Positions 1-8,058 are shown, counted from the stretch's first letter. The stretch is DNA of 41,222 nt from an uncultured Halieaceae bacterium (GCA_913051825.1 CAJXCR010000009.1:1-41222); one strand, 5' to 3'. Notes: generated from the letters alone by a model not told the origin. Numbers and translations are program-made.

Positions 1-140
1 GCAGTATGCTTAAGGCGTTTTCCGATCGTTATGATAACTACGAATGGCAAGAAAACGTCGAAATGGTGCATTGCCGAGATACTATAGAGGCTAGGCAAGC
101 TGCAATTTGCGAATCAATTTTAACTATACTTAAGTTATAG
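1..140 (+). CDS. Possible C-terminal fragment of a gene cut by the window edge
   Basis: Reading from base 3, the plus strand stays open for 45 codons and ends with TAG at 138-140. The residues are protein-like (acidic and aromatic, with E-W-Q-E-N-V-E-M and two Cys), but I do not recognise a family. An open stretch this short occurs fairly often by chance, so the call is weak. The opposite-strand frame over the same bases is Ser/Cys/Thr-rich and looks less like a protein. Confidence 0.3.
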   Translation, partial: SMLKAFSDRYDNYEWQENVEMVHCRDTIEARQAAICESILTILKL

Positions 141-370
141 AGTGTTACTGGGAAGTGGAAATAATAACTAATTTGATTGCAGCTTGAAGTGTTTTTGTCA
201 TTACATTTAGTATTTTGAGAACCAAATAAAGTTAAGCTAAAAGTTTTTTTCGAATACTCAATTAGCAGCATTTAAAAATTAACAAATAGTAAGGTAATCA
301 GAGGGCTGTAGGGGGCTTTCAAATCCAGCAGTGTTTTTTTAGCAGGCTAAATTCAACAGGGGTCAAAAAT
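141..370. other. AT-rich gap without a recognisable gene
   Basis: This stretch is AT-rich and holds no convincing open frame. It must contain the expression signals of the DUF1415 gene that follows. A T7 run lies at 334-340 and an AGGGG purine stretch at 358-362; both bear on the unresolved start of that gene. Confidence 0.5.
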
Positions 371-910
371 ATCCAAACATTTGTAGAGCAACGCACCAGA
401 GCATGGCTCAACAGCTTTGTACTGGAACTGAATTTCTGTCCTTTCGCTGGGCCAGTGATTGCTGCCGATGGTTTGCGATTGACGGTTTTTCAATCGAGCG
501 CATTGGAGGATATTGCCGAGATATATTTGAAGGAACTGCATCTGATCTGCCATTCTCCAGAATCCAAGATTGCCACAACATTACTGGTACTGCCCGTTGG
601 TCTTGAAGATTTTGAGGTCTACCTAGATTTCGTTGATAATGCAAACGATCATCTTGAAGATCAGGGGCTGGCCGGCACTATCCAGCTCGCCAGTTTTCAT
701 CCTCAGTACCACTTCGACGGCGAACTCGAAGGAGCCAACAGCCATTTTACAAATCGTTCTCCCTACCCGATGATTCATTTTTTGCGCCAAGAAATGATGA
801 CCCGGCTATTAGCGGATTTCCCGAATCCGGAAGAAATTCCCCAGCGTAATGTCGAAACTCTTGAGGCCATAAATGCAGGAGAACTTCAACAGCGCCTTGA
901 TAATCTTTAG
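371..910 (+). CDS. DUF1415 family protein, start codon unresolved
   Basis: This matches the DUF1415 family, a short conserved bacterial protein of unknown function. Family landmarks are TRAW near the N-terminus, N-F-C-P-F-A shortly after, ASFHPQYHF in the middle, then TNRSPYP and a late RNVETL. The first canonical start in frame is GTG at 455, but the conserved N-terminal block (TRAW...NFCPFAG) lies upstream of it, so the protein must begin earlier. No ATG, GTG or TTG exists in that frame between the stop at 290-292 and 455. Candidates are ATC at 371, which has AGGGG 8 bases upstream, or GTG at 331 if the T7 run at 334-340 were one base shorter. The stop overlaps the GTG of the next gene by one base, which suggests translational coupling. 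Confidence 0.8.
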   Translation: MQTFVEQRTRAWLNSFVLELNFCPFAGPVIAADGLRLTVFQSSALEDIAEIYLKELHLICHSPESKIATTLLVLPVGLEDFEVYLDFVDNANDHLEDQGLAGTIQLASFHPQYHFDGELEGANSHFTNRSPYPMIHFLRQEMMTRLLADFPNPEEIPQRNVETLEAINAGELQQRLDNL

Positions 911-2106
911 TGACAGATTTTAAGCAATATGACGTAATTGTAATAGGTGGTGGTGCCGCCGGATTATTCTGTGCTTTTAACGCAGGGCGACGAGGGCGCT
1001 CTGTGCTTGTACTGGATAGTAGTAACAAGGTGGGTAAAAAGATTTTGATGTCCGGTGGTGGTCGATGCAACTTTACCAATCTGCATGTACAGCCAGAGAA
1101 CTATTTGTCGGCTAACCCACATTTCTGTAAGTCTGCACTTAATGCCTATGATCAGTGGCAGTTTATCCAGATGGTTGAGCGGCATAAGATCCCCTACCAC
1201 GAGCGCAAACATGGTGAGCTATTTTGCGATAACTCCGCAAAAGATATTCTTGCCATGCTACTAGAAGAATGCGACCGGGCTAGGGTCACCATAGAAACAA
1301 AATGCGATATCAAAATGATTGTCAGCAAAACTCTTAAATATTCGCTTCAGACCTCTCTAGGTAACTGGCAGTGTCGGTCGCTGGTGATTGCAACTGGAGG
1401 GCTTTCTATTCCCACTATGGGTGCCACAGGGTTAGGCTATGAAATTGCTGAGCAATTTGGTCTTAATTTATTGCCTCGCACTGCCGGGCTAGTACCATTT
1501 ACTTTCACTGACCGGGTTAAAGATATCAGCGAGCGATTATCTGGTTTGGCAGTGGACGTAGAGGTGTCAGTTAACAATATCTCTTTTCGTGAAAATCTGC
1601 TTTTTACCCATCGCGGTATTAGTGGTCCTGCAGTCCTTCAGCTATCCAACTATTGGAAGCCGGGACAAAAAATTAATATTAACTTGTTACCAGATATTCA
1701 AGTTAGTGCACTGTTGTTGGAATATAAAAAATCCTGTGCCAAATCATTATTGCGTAATTTGCTATCACAGCATCTTTCAAAGCGGTTAGTGCTTGAATTA
1801 CAAGATCTGTACTGGCCTGATCATGCCGATAAATGTATGGCGGAAATTTCTGATGCTGTTTTAGTCGAGGTGGCTGGAAAGTTTGAAAACTGGCAATTAA
1901 AACCTTCTGGTACCGAAGGCTATCGCACTGCAGAAGTGACTTTATGCGGTGTGGATACAGATCATCTGTCATCAAAAAGCATGGAGTGTAAAACTCAGCC
2001 GAATCTGTATTTCATTGGTGAGGTTATGGATGTCACCGGACATTTGGGAGGATATAACTTTCAGTGGGCTTGGTCTTCTGGGTTTGCCGCCGGGCAGTAT
2101 GTATAG
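910..2106 (+). CDS. HI0933/YhiN-family FAD-dependent oxidoreductase
   Basis: A flavoprotein of the HI0933/YhiN (BaiN-like) family. It has a dinucleotide-binding motif near residues 9-18 (V-I-G-G-G-A-A-G), followed by the family signature KKILMSGGGRCNFTN around residues 43-57. A second glycine-rich segment (ATGGLSIPTMGATG) lies near 160-173, and the C-terminal flavin-contacting block G-E-V-M-D-V-T-G-H-L-G-G-Y-N closes the protein. The length (398 aa) is typical. The start is GTG, overlapping the stop of the DUF1415 gene by one base. The physiological substrate of most family members is unknown. Nothing links it to the catabolic genes downstream, so I take it as background chromosome. Confidence 0.92.
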   Translation: MTDFKQYDVIVIGGGAAGLFCAFNAGRRGRSVLVLDSSNKVGKKILMSGGGRCNFTNLHVQPENYLSANPHFCKSALNAYDQWQFIQMVERHKIPYHERKHGELFCDNSAKDILAMLLEECDRARVTIETKCDIKMIVSKTLKYSLQTSLGNWQCRSLVIATGGLSIPTMGATGLGYEIAEQFGLNLLPRTAGLVPFTFTDRVKDISERLSGLAVDVEVSVNNISFRENLLFTHRGISGPAVLQLSNYWKPGQKININLLPDIQVSALLLEYKKSCAKSLLRNLLSQHLSKRLVLELQDLYWPDHADKCMAEISDAVLVEVAGKFENWQLKPSGTEGYRTAEVTLCGVDTDHLSSKSMECKTQPNLYFIGEVMDVTGHLGGYNFQWAWSSGFAAGQYV

Positions 2107-2225
2107 CTTTGCCTTCAGTTCCAGATTTTTGCTAAAGACAAGTAGCGTAAGGACTTCAGAAATTGTTGCTATTGGTCGTGAACAGCTTACTAAGTGAAGA
2201 AGATCTATTCTTAAGAACTTTATAT

Positions 2226-3089
2226 TCACACTGGATCTTTTAAGAGAATTATTTTCTCTCTATTACCACCAGTTATTTGCTTAGCTGTGTAGTTCATAAA
2301 AGGGCCGGAATCTAGAGTAATACTCTCAATGCCTTGTTGAATTGCAAATGCGATTTCTTTAATTCCGCAGCGTTCTTGATCCTCTTCCCATACAGGAATG
2401 TTAGGAATGGCGTCTATTTCAATGATATTTTTGCCATGTAGTTGAATTGTTGAAATTGGATGGCGTGTTTCGTTTGGCAGTCCCAGAGCTTGGTTTACTA
2501 CAGTTATTCGTGTCTCGAACTGTGCCTCAGAAATGGCGCCTTGTTCAAGAAAGGTTGCTGCTGAATCTTGGTAGTTGCGTGCTAACATGACTGGTATGAA
2601 TAGCCGATCAATCCTGCATCTTGCGAGAGGTATATCAAAGCCAGGAATCTCACGTTTAATTTCGGTTAGATAGAGTACTTCGCCGGCGGGTCCGACGACT
2701 TGCATTGCTCTGATGTCCTTACTGACATCGAGATTTGCTGGTTCGCCAATAATCTTGAAGGGTGATTCCCGCAGTTGCTCAGCCAGAGCATCTACGTTCT
2801 GCACGTTTATCTCAAGAGAAAGCCAACCCGCATATTTGAAAGGGTCGATGTAGGTTGCCTCTGGATCTTCCACAATTTGCAACCAAGGTTCACCAAGATT
2901 GTTAGCGAGCCAACAAACTTTCAGACCTTCTGTGTTTGGTTGATCCCAGAGTTCGGCCTGACCAGGTGTAACAAGTCCTTCGAAAACCATTTCTTGCTCC
3001 AACCAATGTGTCCAAGCGTGTACGTGAGAATCCAGGTTTCTCGTTGTTAATGTTGCATAGCGGGTTGGGCCTAGTGCGAAGTCATTCAC
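2226..3089 (-). CDS. Two-domain VOC (glyoxalase/bleomycin-resistance fold) protein
   Basis: A 287-residue protein with two vicinal-oxygen-chelate modules. The first opens with a beta strand near residues 10-17 and a helix rich in Trp/His. The stretch G-P-A-G-E-V-L-Y-L-T near 133-142 closes one module. That closing block recurs in the VOC protein at 10166-11041 (G-P-S-G-E-V-L-Y-F-T), so the two are related. I see no His on the first strand, where metal-dependent VOC enzymes usually have one. The gene is transcribed away from the DUF1330-nitrilase pair across a 92-bp divergent gap. A reaction cannot be assigned; a binding protein, an isomerase-like enzyme or a ring-cleavage relative are all possible. 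Confidence 0.75.
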   Translation of the reverse strand: MNDFALGPTRYATLTTRNLDSHVHAWTHWLEQEMVFEGLVTPGQAELWDQPNTEGLKVCWLANNLGEPWLQIVEDPEATYIDPFKYAGWLSLEINVQNVDALAEQLRESPFKIIGEPANLDVSKDIRAMQVVGPAGEVLYLTEIKREIPGFDIPLARCRIDRLFIPVMLARNYQDSAATFLEQGAISEAQFETRITVVNQALGLPNETRHPISTIQLHGKNIIEIDAIPNIPVWEEDQERCGIKEIAFAIQQGIESITLDSGPFMNYTAKQITGGNREKIILLKDPV

Positions 3090-3181
3090 TAGTTGTTCGC
3101 TCCTGATTAGTTGATGAATTTAGTAACAGAGCTTGTATCATATAGGTAGAATGGTTTATTAGTAAGATTTTGGAGAAATCT

Positions 3182-3487
3182 ATGCCAGCGTATGTGGTGG
3201 TTCAGGCGGTTATTACTGATTGGAATGGATTTTCCGCGTACTCGAAGCGAGTACCGGAAATAGTTACGCAGTATGGCGGAGAATATTTGGTGCTAGGTGG
3301 TCAATCAGAATCCTTGGAGGGTGATTGGGGAGAGGTTAAGATTGTTTTACATAGATGGCCTGACATGGAAGCAGCAAGAAAATTCTGGGAATCACCGGAG
3401 TACGAGGAAGCGAAGAAAATGCGAGAGGGAACCGGTGATTTTCGTGTTATGTTGGTTGATGGACTTGATAGGCAGGTTTTGGAGTAG
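3182..3487 (+). CDS. DUF1330 family small protein
   Basis: A short ferredoxin-fold (dimeric alpha/beta barrel) protein of the DUF1330 type. It begins MPAYVVVQA and carries the family pattern of a Tyr-Gly-Gly turn (QYGGEYLVLGG), then LHRWPDMEAA, FW..PEY and a closing VMLVDG strand. I chose ATG at 3182 because GGAG lies just upstream at 3172-3175 and the family starts at this point; an in-frame TTG at 3170 would add four residues. It is 3 bases from the nitrilase-like gene and surely cotranscribed. Family members often sit in catabolic clusters, but no reaction is established that I can name with confidence. Confidence 0.85.
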   Translation: MPAYVVVQAVITDWNGFSAYSKRVPEIVTQYGGEYLVLGGQSESLEGDWGEVKIVLHRWPDMEAARKFWESPEYEEAKKMREGTGDFRVMLVDGLDRQVLE

Positions 3488-3490
3488 CGT

Positions 3491-4555
3491 GTGACAAGTT
3501 TGGAATCACCATATTCAGCAGTCGCTTTGCAAGTTCATTGCAGAGCAGTCAACCAATGTGATGATGAAGCTGCGCGACAGCGGATGTTGGAATCTATAGC
3601 GCGTTGTCAAGGACAGATTTTAAGTAGCAAGAGTTTTATCAAGACTTTTAGCGGAGATGATGTCCGCCTTGTTGTGCTACCGGAATATTTTCTCACTAGC
3701 TTTCCAGTAAAAGAATCTGCAGCAGAGTGGATTTCAAAGTGTTGTGTGGAGCCTGATGGGGCTGAATATGAAGCGCTTTCAAAGATTGCTGAAAAAGCGG
3801 GTATCTACCTTTCAGGAAATCTTTATGAAACAGATTCAAACTTTCCCGAGCTTTACTTTCAAACTAGTTTTATTATCGATGATAAAGGAGACGTTATTCT
3901 TCGTTATCGCAGACTAATTTCAATGTTTGCTCCAACTCCTCATGATCTGCTAAGTAATTATTTAGATGTGTATGGTGAAGATGCACTATTTCCTGTCGCA
4001 GACACACCACTCGGTCGATTAGCTTGTATTGCTTCGGAAGAAATCTTGTATCCCGAAATCGCCAGAGCTCTAGCTTTGAAGGGGGCTGAGGTGATTTGCC
4101 ATTCTTCTAGTGAAGTGGGTAGCCCGCTTATGACACCAAAGAATGTCGCTAAGCAAGCTAGAGCTTATGAAAATATGGTTTATATCGTATCTTCTAATAG
4201 CGCAGGGATTGGCGATATACCATTTCCAGCGGAATCTACAGACGGTCATTCCCAAGTAGTAGACTACAAGGGTCGTGTTTTAGCGGAAGCAGGATCAGGA
4301 GAGTCGATGTGTGGTAATGCTGAGATAGACATCTCTGCTCAGCGAAGAGTCAGAGCTAAGCCTGCCATGACTAATATGTTGGCTCGTCAAAGGTTGGACC
4401 TATTTTCTTCAACTTACTCTAAAACGATTTACCCGCGCAATTCATTGTTCGACAAGGAGGCTTTAAATGCGCCAAATCGTGATCATTTCTTGTCGACACA
4501 GCGGGTAGCTATACAGCATTTAAAAGAACTAGGCGTGCTTCCTAAGGAAGACTAA
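3491..4555 (+). CDS. Nitrilase-superfamily (carbon-nitrogen hydrolase) protein with altered catalytic residues
   Basis: The 354-residue protein has the carbon-nitrogen hydrolase fold. It contains the Glu motif LPEYF (E65), a central R-Y-R-R segment (138-141), and a block near 175-192 (G-R-L-A-C-I-A-S-E-E-I-L-Y-P-E-I-A-R) that aligns with the usual G-x-x-I-C-Y-D-x-x-F-P-E. In that alignment the catalytic Cys position holds Ser182, and the catalytic Lys position (YRK) holds Arg141. A Cys is present three residues earlier (C179), but not in register. The start is GTG at 3491, 3 bases after the DUF1330 stop. The protein may hydrolyse an amide or carbamoyl group by an altered mechanism, or may be a non-catalytic binding protein. 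The gene ends 5 bases from the convergent GntR gene. Confidence 0.85.
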   Translation: MTSLESPYSAVALQVHCRAVNQCDDEAARQRMLESIARCQGQILSSKSFIKTFSGDDVRLVVLPEYFLTSFPVKESAAEWISKCCVEPDGAEYEALSKIAEKAGIYLSGNLYETDSNFPELYFQTSFIIDDKGDVILRYRRLISMFAPTPHDLLSNYLDVYGEDALFPVADTPLGRLACIASEEILYPEIARALALKGAEVICHSSSEVGSPLMTPKNVAKQARAYENMVYIVSSNSAGIGDIPFPAESTDGHSQVVDYKGRVLAEAGSGESMCGNAEIDISAQRRVRAKPAMTNMLARQRLDLFSSTYSKTIYPRNSLFDKEALNAPNRDHFLSTQRVAIQHLKELGVLPKED

Positions 4556-4560
4556 GAGTT

Positions 4561-5334
4561 TTATACTTCGAGATCCATCTTGTATTGAAAATGCATAGGG
4601 TTATATAAGACATGCATATAATCTCGCAGCTCCTCCTTATTCCCGTTTTTATCGTAGGAGTGGCGCGTTAGGCTCAGTAGGGGGCTTCCAATAGAAATAT
4701 CTAAAGCGCTAGCGGCATCTGCAGAAGCCGCGGTGGCACTTAAAGTTTGTGTTACGTGCGTTACCCGAATGCCGTTGTCTCTAAAATAGCTCAACCTAGG
4801 GGTTGTCTCGAAGACCGAACTATCCACAGGCATTTTTACGCCGGTTGTCCAACTAACATAGTAGCCAAAGCGCAGGCCGTCTCTTATTCTAACCCGGACG
4901 AGACGAAGAGCGAGTTCGTTTTCTGCAAGATCGAATTCTCTAGCGATGGATGCTGGAGGTGAAGTCATCATGCATTCGAGAATGATTGCATTAGAATTGA
5001 GCGCCATGGTTTCGATTTCTTGGAGCATGCCAGTAAGTGGTGCTCTAACTGCTCCCGGTTCATACTGATATTTGACGTGTGTACCCCTGCCACGCCGGCG
5101 TTCAACAAGGTCTTCTACCGCCAACTCATCCATTGCTCGCTTTGCAGTGATGCGCGATACCCCGAAATTCTCTGCTAATTCAGCTTCAGTAGGGATTGCC
5201 TCACCAAAAATTAAAGAACCATCAACAATCATTGATTTGAGTATTGTGTAGAGTTGGTGATATAGCGGTGTGGCCAGGCTTTGATCTAGCCTTGGTAAAC
5301 CTGGACGACTAAATAGAGTAGAGCTGCTAGTCAT
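4561..5334 (-). CDS. GntR-family transcriptional regulator with UTRA effector domain
   Basis: The N-terminal winged helix-turn-helix (residues ~20-90) shows the GntR signature: LYHQLYTILKSMI, then G-E-A-I-P-T-E-A-E-L-A, F-G-V-S-R-I-T-A-K-R-A-M-D-E-L and RRRGRGTHV. The C-terminal ~150 residues fit the UTRA ligand-binding domain of the HutC/FarR subfamily (E-x-x-L-A-L-R-L-V-R-V-R near the middle, L-S-L-T-R-H-S-Y-D near the end). The length of 257 aa is normal. It is the last gene of a minus-strand run behind isochorismatase and the two deacetylase-fold genes (86-bp gap) and the only DNA-binding regulator in the window. A role in controlling this module, perhaps in response to a pathway intermediate, is an inference. 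Confidence 0.93.
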   Translation of the reverse strand: MTSSSTLFSRPGLPRLDQSLATPLYHQLYTILKSMIVDGSLIFGEAIPTEAELAENFGVSRITAKRAMDELAVEDLVERRRGRGTHVKYQYEPGAVRAPLTGMLQEIETMALNSNAIILECMMTSPPASIAREFDLAENELALRLVRVRIRDGLRFGYYVSWTTGVKMPVDSSVFETTPRLSYFRDNGIRVTHVTQTLSATAASADAASALDISIGSPLLSLTRHSYDKNGNKEELRDYMHVLYNPMHFQYKMDLEV

Positions 5335-5420
5335 AAATACTATCCTTTATAGACGCAATGCTATGTCAAATTATTTTTGGTGCCAAGCCCAAAGACGAAA
5401 ATAACTTCACTAGTTTTAAT

Positions 5421-6338
5421 TTAGTTGGAAACAATATTTACAATGTCAGTGCCATTAGCAAACATGACGTCGGGTAGTGTTTTTATATAATGGAGGACAG
5501 CCTCCAGCTTGTTAATGCGATGGGGTTGTCCAGACATCCATGGGTGGATATTCAGTGCTAGTATTCGTCCGCCTTCAGTCTGAGCTTCATTAAGCAGGAA
5601 GTCCGCGGCGTCGCAGATTTGATCTAGATAGGACTGTTCAGAGTGAAGGTTGTTCATCATTATAAAGGCATCATCAAGTTCGTTTGATAGTGGCATTGCC
5701 CATAATTCCCCATTGTCGGTATGGAAAAGATAAGGCATGTCATCATTAACCCAGTCACAAAAGTAACTCAATCCTGCTGATGCTAGAAGTTCTGGTGTGT
5801 ATTTACTTTCATTTCGAGAGGGACTAAGCCATCCTAGTATTTTTTTATTGCTGTATTTACTTAACTTATCAATTGTCCGTTCGATGAGAGCCTTTTCTTC
5901 GTCTAAAGACATGCCACTATGGTGTATTGAGTCCATATTCCATCCATAGGCGATAATTTCATCGCCTCGTTCTTTCAATATATCCATTAGATAGGGTGCA
6001 CGTTCGGTGAGCTGGCCGTTTATTGAAAATGTTGCCTTCGCGTTAACTGCATCCAATGCCTTGAGAATTCGATAAATTCCCACTCGATTTCCATAATCAC
6101 GCAGGCTGAAATGCCTGAGATCTGGATAGGGCATAGTCATTCCTCCAGGTGGAGGGAATGGTGTTCCGCTCTGATTTAGCGGGAAGAATTCCAGGCATAC
6201 GTTGATCCAGATCGCTAATTTTTTATGTGAAGGCCACGTTATTGAGGGACGTTCTTGCAAGATTGACCATTCGTATCGATCATGATCCATCCCGTAACGT
6301 TTTTTTGGATATTCGAGATGTTCATTATCTAGGCTCAT
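5421..6338 (-). CDS. Polysaccharide-deacetylase-fold hydrolase (PuuE/cyclic-imide-hydrolase type), paralogue with motif His replaced
   Basis: A NodB-homology protein of 305 residues, related to PuuE allantoinase and cyclic imide hydrolases rather than to chitin deacetylases. It shares with the next gene an early P-x-I-T-W-P, the block R-D-Y-G-N-R-V-G (80-87) and a late H-P/H-N segment before P-H-R. Where the sister has S-H-G (H115), this one has A-Y-G (Tyr131), followed by I-H-H-S-G. Its ATG overlaps the sister's stop by four bases (ATGA), so the two are translationally coupled. A likely role is opening of a cyclic amide, imide or ureide; a heteromer of the two paralogues is possible. The exact substrate is unknown. 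Confidence 0.85.
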   Translation of the reverse strand: MSLDNEHLEYPKKRYGMDHDRYEWSILQERPSITWPSHKKLAIWINVCLEFFPLNQSGTPFPPPGGMTMPYPDLRHFSLRDYGNRVGIYRILKALDAVNAKATFSINGQLTERAPYLMDILKERGDEIIAYGWNMDSIHHSGMSLDEEKALIERTIDKLSKYSNKKILGWLSPSRNESKYTPELLASAGLSYFCDWVNDDMPYLFHTDNGELWAMPLSNELDDAFIMMNNLHSEQSYLDQICDAADFLLNEAQTEGGRILALNIHPWMSGQPHRINKLEAVLHYIKTLPDVMFANGTDIVNIVSN

Positions 6339-7252
6339 AATGTACCTTGTTTACTGTTTATATCGTCAGCCGATATTTCATAATAGTTATCTATAAAATA
6401 TTCAGCAATCTCCCGACCTGTTGTAACCCAAACGTCACTGTGACCTGTGATGTAATCCAATGCTTCTTCAAAGGCCTTAAGTCGATGGGGGCAACTTACT
6501 TGATAATTGTGTGTTGGAATACACATCACCGTTCCGCTATCAGCTCCTTCTTGATATAGGCGGTCAAAGTTTTCCTTAATTATTTGTCCATAGCGCCTTG
6601 GCTCTATCTTATTAACGACATAAGCAATGGTGTCATTCATCTCTAGAGAATAAGGTATGGATATAAATTGCTTTCCCGATCTTACCTTGACCGGCGTCGG
6701 TTGGTCATCGTGAAAGAGATCGCATGTATAGATGCCTCCGGCCTCAGCAAAAAGGTCCATGGTAAGTTCAGAGTGTGAAAGCGCCGGTGCTAGATACCCG
6801 GAAGGTTTACGCCCGGTATATTTTTCTATGGTATTTACCGCATCGTCGATCATTTCTCGTTCCTGAGTTTCTGACATACCATAGGTATAACGAGTGTTAT
6901 AGATACCATGGCTGAAGAATTCCCACTCACGCTCTAGGCACATCTGGATGATTTCAGGATGATGCTCGCATAATGCGGTAGAAAGAGAAATCGATCCGCG
7001 AACCCCATATTTATCCAATATACGCATTTGTCTCACGTGACCCACCCTATTTCCATAATCGCGTATTGAATAACCCTGTGTCGCTGGATAAGGCTGTGGC
7101 CAAGCTTTTCGTGACGGATTTAAAGGCGGATCTAGTTCATAGAACTCTATATTCGGAGCCACCCAGAAAGCTAGACGCGCATTGTTTGGCCAAGTAATTT
7201 TAGGACGGTGGTGATATGGCCAATAGTCGTAAAGTTCTAGATCCTCAAGCAT
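6335..7252 (-). CDS. Polysaccharide-deacetylase-fold hydrolase (PuuE/cyclic-imide-hydrolase type)
   Basis: A 305-residue NodB-homology protein. It shows P-K-I-T-W-P at 17-22, the PuuE-type block R-D-Y-G-N-R-V-G (64-71), F-F-S-H-G with His115 in the second catalytic motif, and C-I-P-T-H-N-Y with a second conserved His late in the chain. The equal length and repeated motifs make it a tandem paralogue of the downstream gene. It starts 3 bases after the isochorismatase-family gene, and the three form a tight operon. In known PuuE-type enzymes a ring C-N bond is hydrolysed; the neighbouring amidohydrolase could then cut the opened product. That pathway order is inferred. Confidence 0.87.
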   Translation of the reverse strand: MLEDLELYDYWPYHHRPKITWPNNARLAFWVAPNIEFYELDPPLNPSRKAWPQPYPATQGYSIRDYGNRVGHVRQMRILDKYGVRGSISLSTALCEHHPEIIQMCLEREWEFFSHGIYNTRYTYGMSETQEREMIDDAVNTIEKYTGRKPSGYLAPALSHSELTMDLFAEAGGIYTCDLFHDDQPTPVKVRSGKQFISIPYSLEMNDTIAYVVNKIEPRRYGQIIKENFDRLYQEGADSGTVMCIPTHNYQVSCPHRLKAFEEALDYITGHSDVWVTTGREIAEYFIDNYYEISADDINSKQGTL

Positions 7253-7255
7253 TGA

Positions 7256-7996
7256 TCAGTCCACACTCTTTTCTTCTAGCCACTCGAAGATATCTTGAAC
7301 TTCCACTACGTCAGCATACTTGATTGCTAGATCAGTTAGATTCGCAAAATGATAACTTTCGTGTTTATCTGCAACGCATTCCTCTGGAACTATAGTGCGA
7401 TAGCCTCGCGAAAGTGAATCTACTGCGGTTGCTCGTATGCATCCTGAAGTCGAGCCTCCAGTAATTACTATTGTATCTATTTTGTGCCAAACACATAGAG
7501 ATTGGAGTGGTGTTTCAAAAAAAGCGGACGGCATTTTTTTGCAATAAATGACATCTTTCTGACGATCAATTTCAAGGCGATCGTCGAATTCACTTCGCTC
7601 TGAATTGAACTTTATGTTTTGCAGAGAATCTTGTGTATTCGTGCGAGTTCCCCAGATACCGCAGTCTTCGCCAGATTCCATGTAGGCGACATGAGTCCAG
7701 ACGACTGGCCATTGCATAGAGCGAAATATTTTAGCTAGGGAGTTTACATATTCCATTTGCCTGGGATCAGTCTCATATGCGGTCTTGAAAAGATCGGTGC
7801 GAGTGTATGCTTTTTGAGGGTCAACATTAACGAGGATAGCTTTTTCACCGAATCCAAAGCGCGCCCTTGATGGATTGTTCTTTAGTGCCAGATAAATTTC
7901 ACGTGCTGTTTTATCGCTTGTTTCCATTTCTATCACCCTAGAAGTACGTCGGAGGTCATTGTCGCCATTAAATCTTTCATTCATAAAGACCAACAT
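7256..7996 (-). CDS. Isochorismatase-family cysteine amidohydrolase
   Basis: A cysteine hydrolase of the isochorismatase superfamily (246 aa). The triad is readable: Asp59 in VNVDPQKAY, Lys154 in C-K-K-M-P-S-A-F-F, and Cys186 in GGSTSGCIRATAVDS. It most resembles N-carbamoylsarcosine- or maleamate-type amidohydrolases, which cut a free amide or carbamoyl group. The N-terminal ~50 residues before the core strand are longer than usual, so the start may lie further in, at Met5 or Met24. It is the first gene of a minus-strand operon with two deacetylase-fold genes and GntR. A divergent 62-bp region separates it from the gene at 8059. Confidence 0.9.
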   Translation of the reverse strand: MLVFMNERFNGDNDLRRTSRVIEMETSDKTAREIYLALKNNPSRARFGFGEKAILVNVDPQKAYTRTDLFKTAYETDPRQMEYVNSLAKIFRSMQWPVVWTHVAYMESGEDCGIWGTRTNTQDSLQNIKFNSERSEFDDRLEIDRQKDVIYCKKMPSAFFETPLQSLCVWHKIDTIVITGGSTSGCIRATAVDSLSRGYRTIVPEECVADKHESYHFANLTDLAIKYADVVEVQDIFEWLEEKSVD

Positions 7997-7998
7997 AT

Positions 7999-8027
7999 TT
8001 GAACTATTAGTATATCATTAATACAAT
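7999..8027 (+). promoter_or_regulatory. Sigma70-like promoter with a palindrome filling the spacer
   Basis: TTGAAC at 7999-8004 and TACAAT at 8022-8027 are separated by exactly 17 bases, a good sigma70 arrangement for the gene at 8059. The spacer and first -10 bases (8005-8023) form an imperfect palindrome, TATTA-N9-TAATA, with a central TATAT. An operator between -35 and -10 would suit repression. The binding protein is unknown; the GntR-type regulator at 4561-5334 is the only candidate in the window. Confidence 0.5.
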
Positions 8028-8058
8028 CTCTCAGGATCTGACGTTAGGGGCCAAAGTT

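Noticed and set aside
38-271. 77-codon minus-strand open frame at the left end
   Set aside because: Its Ser/Cys/Thr-rich composition is not protein-like, it has no ribosome-binding site, and it lies in an AT-rich gap.
747-1079. 110-codon minus-strand frame across the DUF1415 and flavoprotein genes
   Set aside because: It is antisense to two clear families, and its Pro/Ser-rich sequence is typical of a shadow frame.
2205-2220. Palindrome TTCTTAAGAA near the convergent gene ends as a terminator
   Set aside because: It is AT-only apart from a CTTAAG core, has no loop and no T run, so it is unlikely to terminate transcription.
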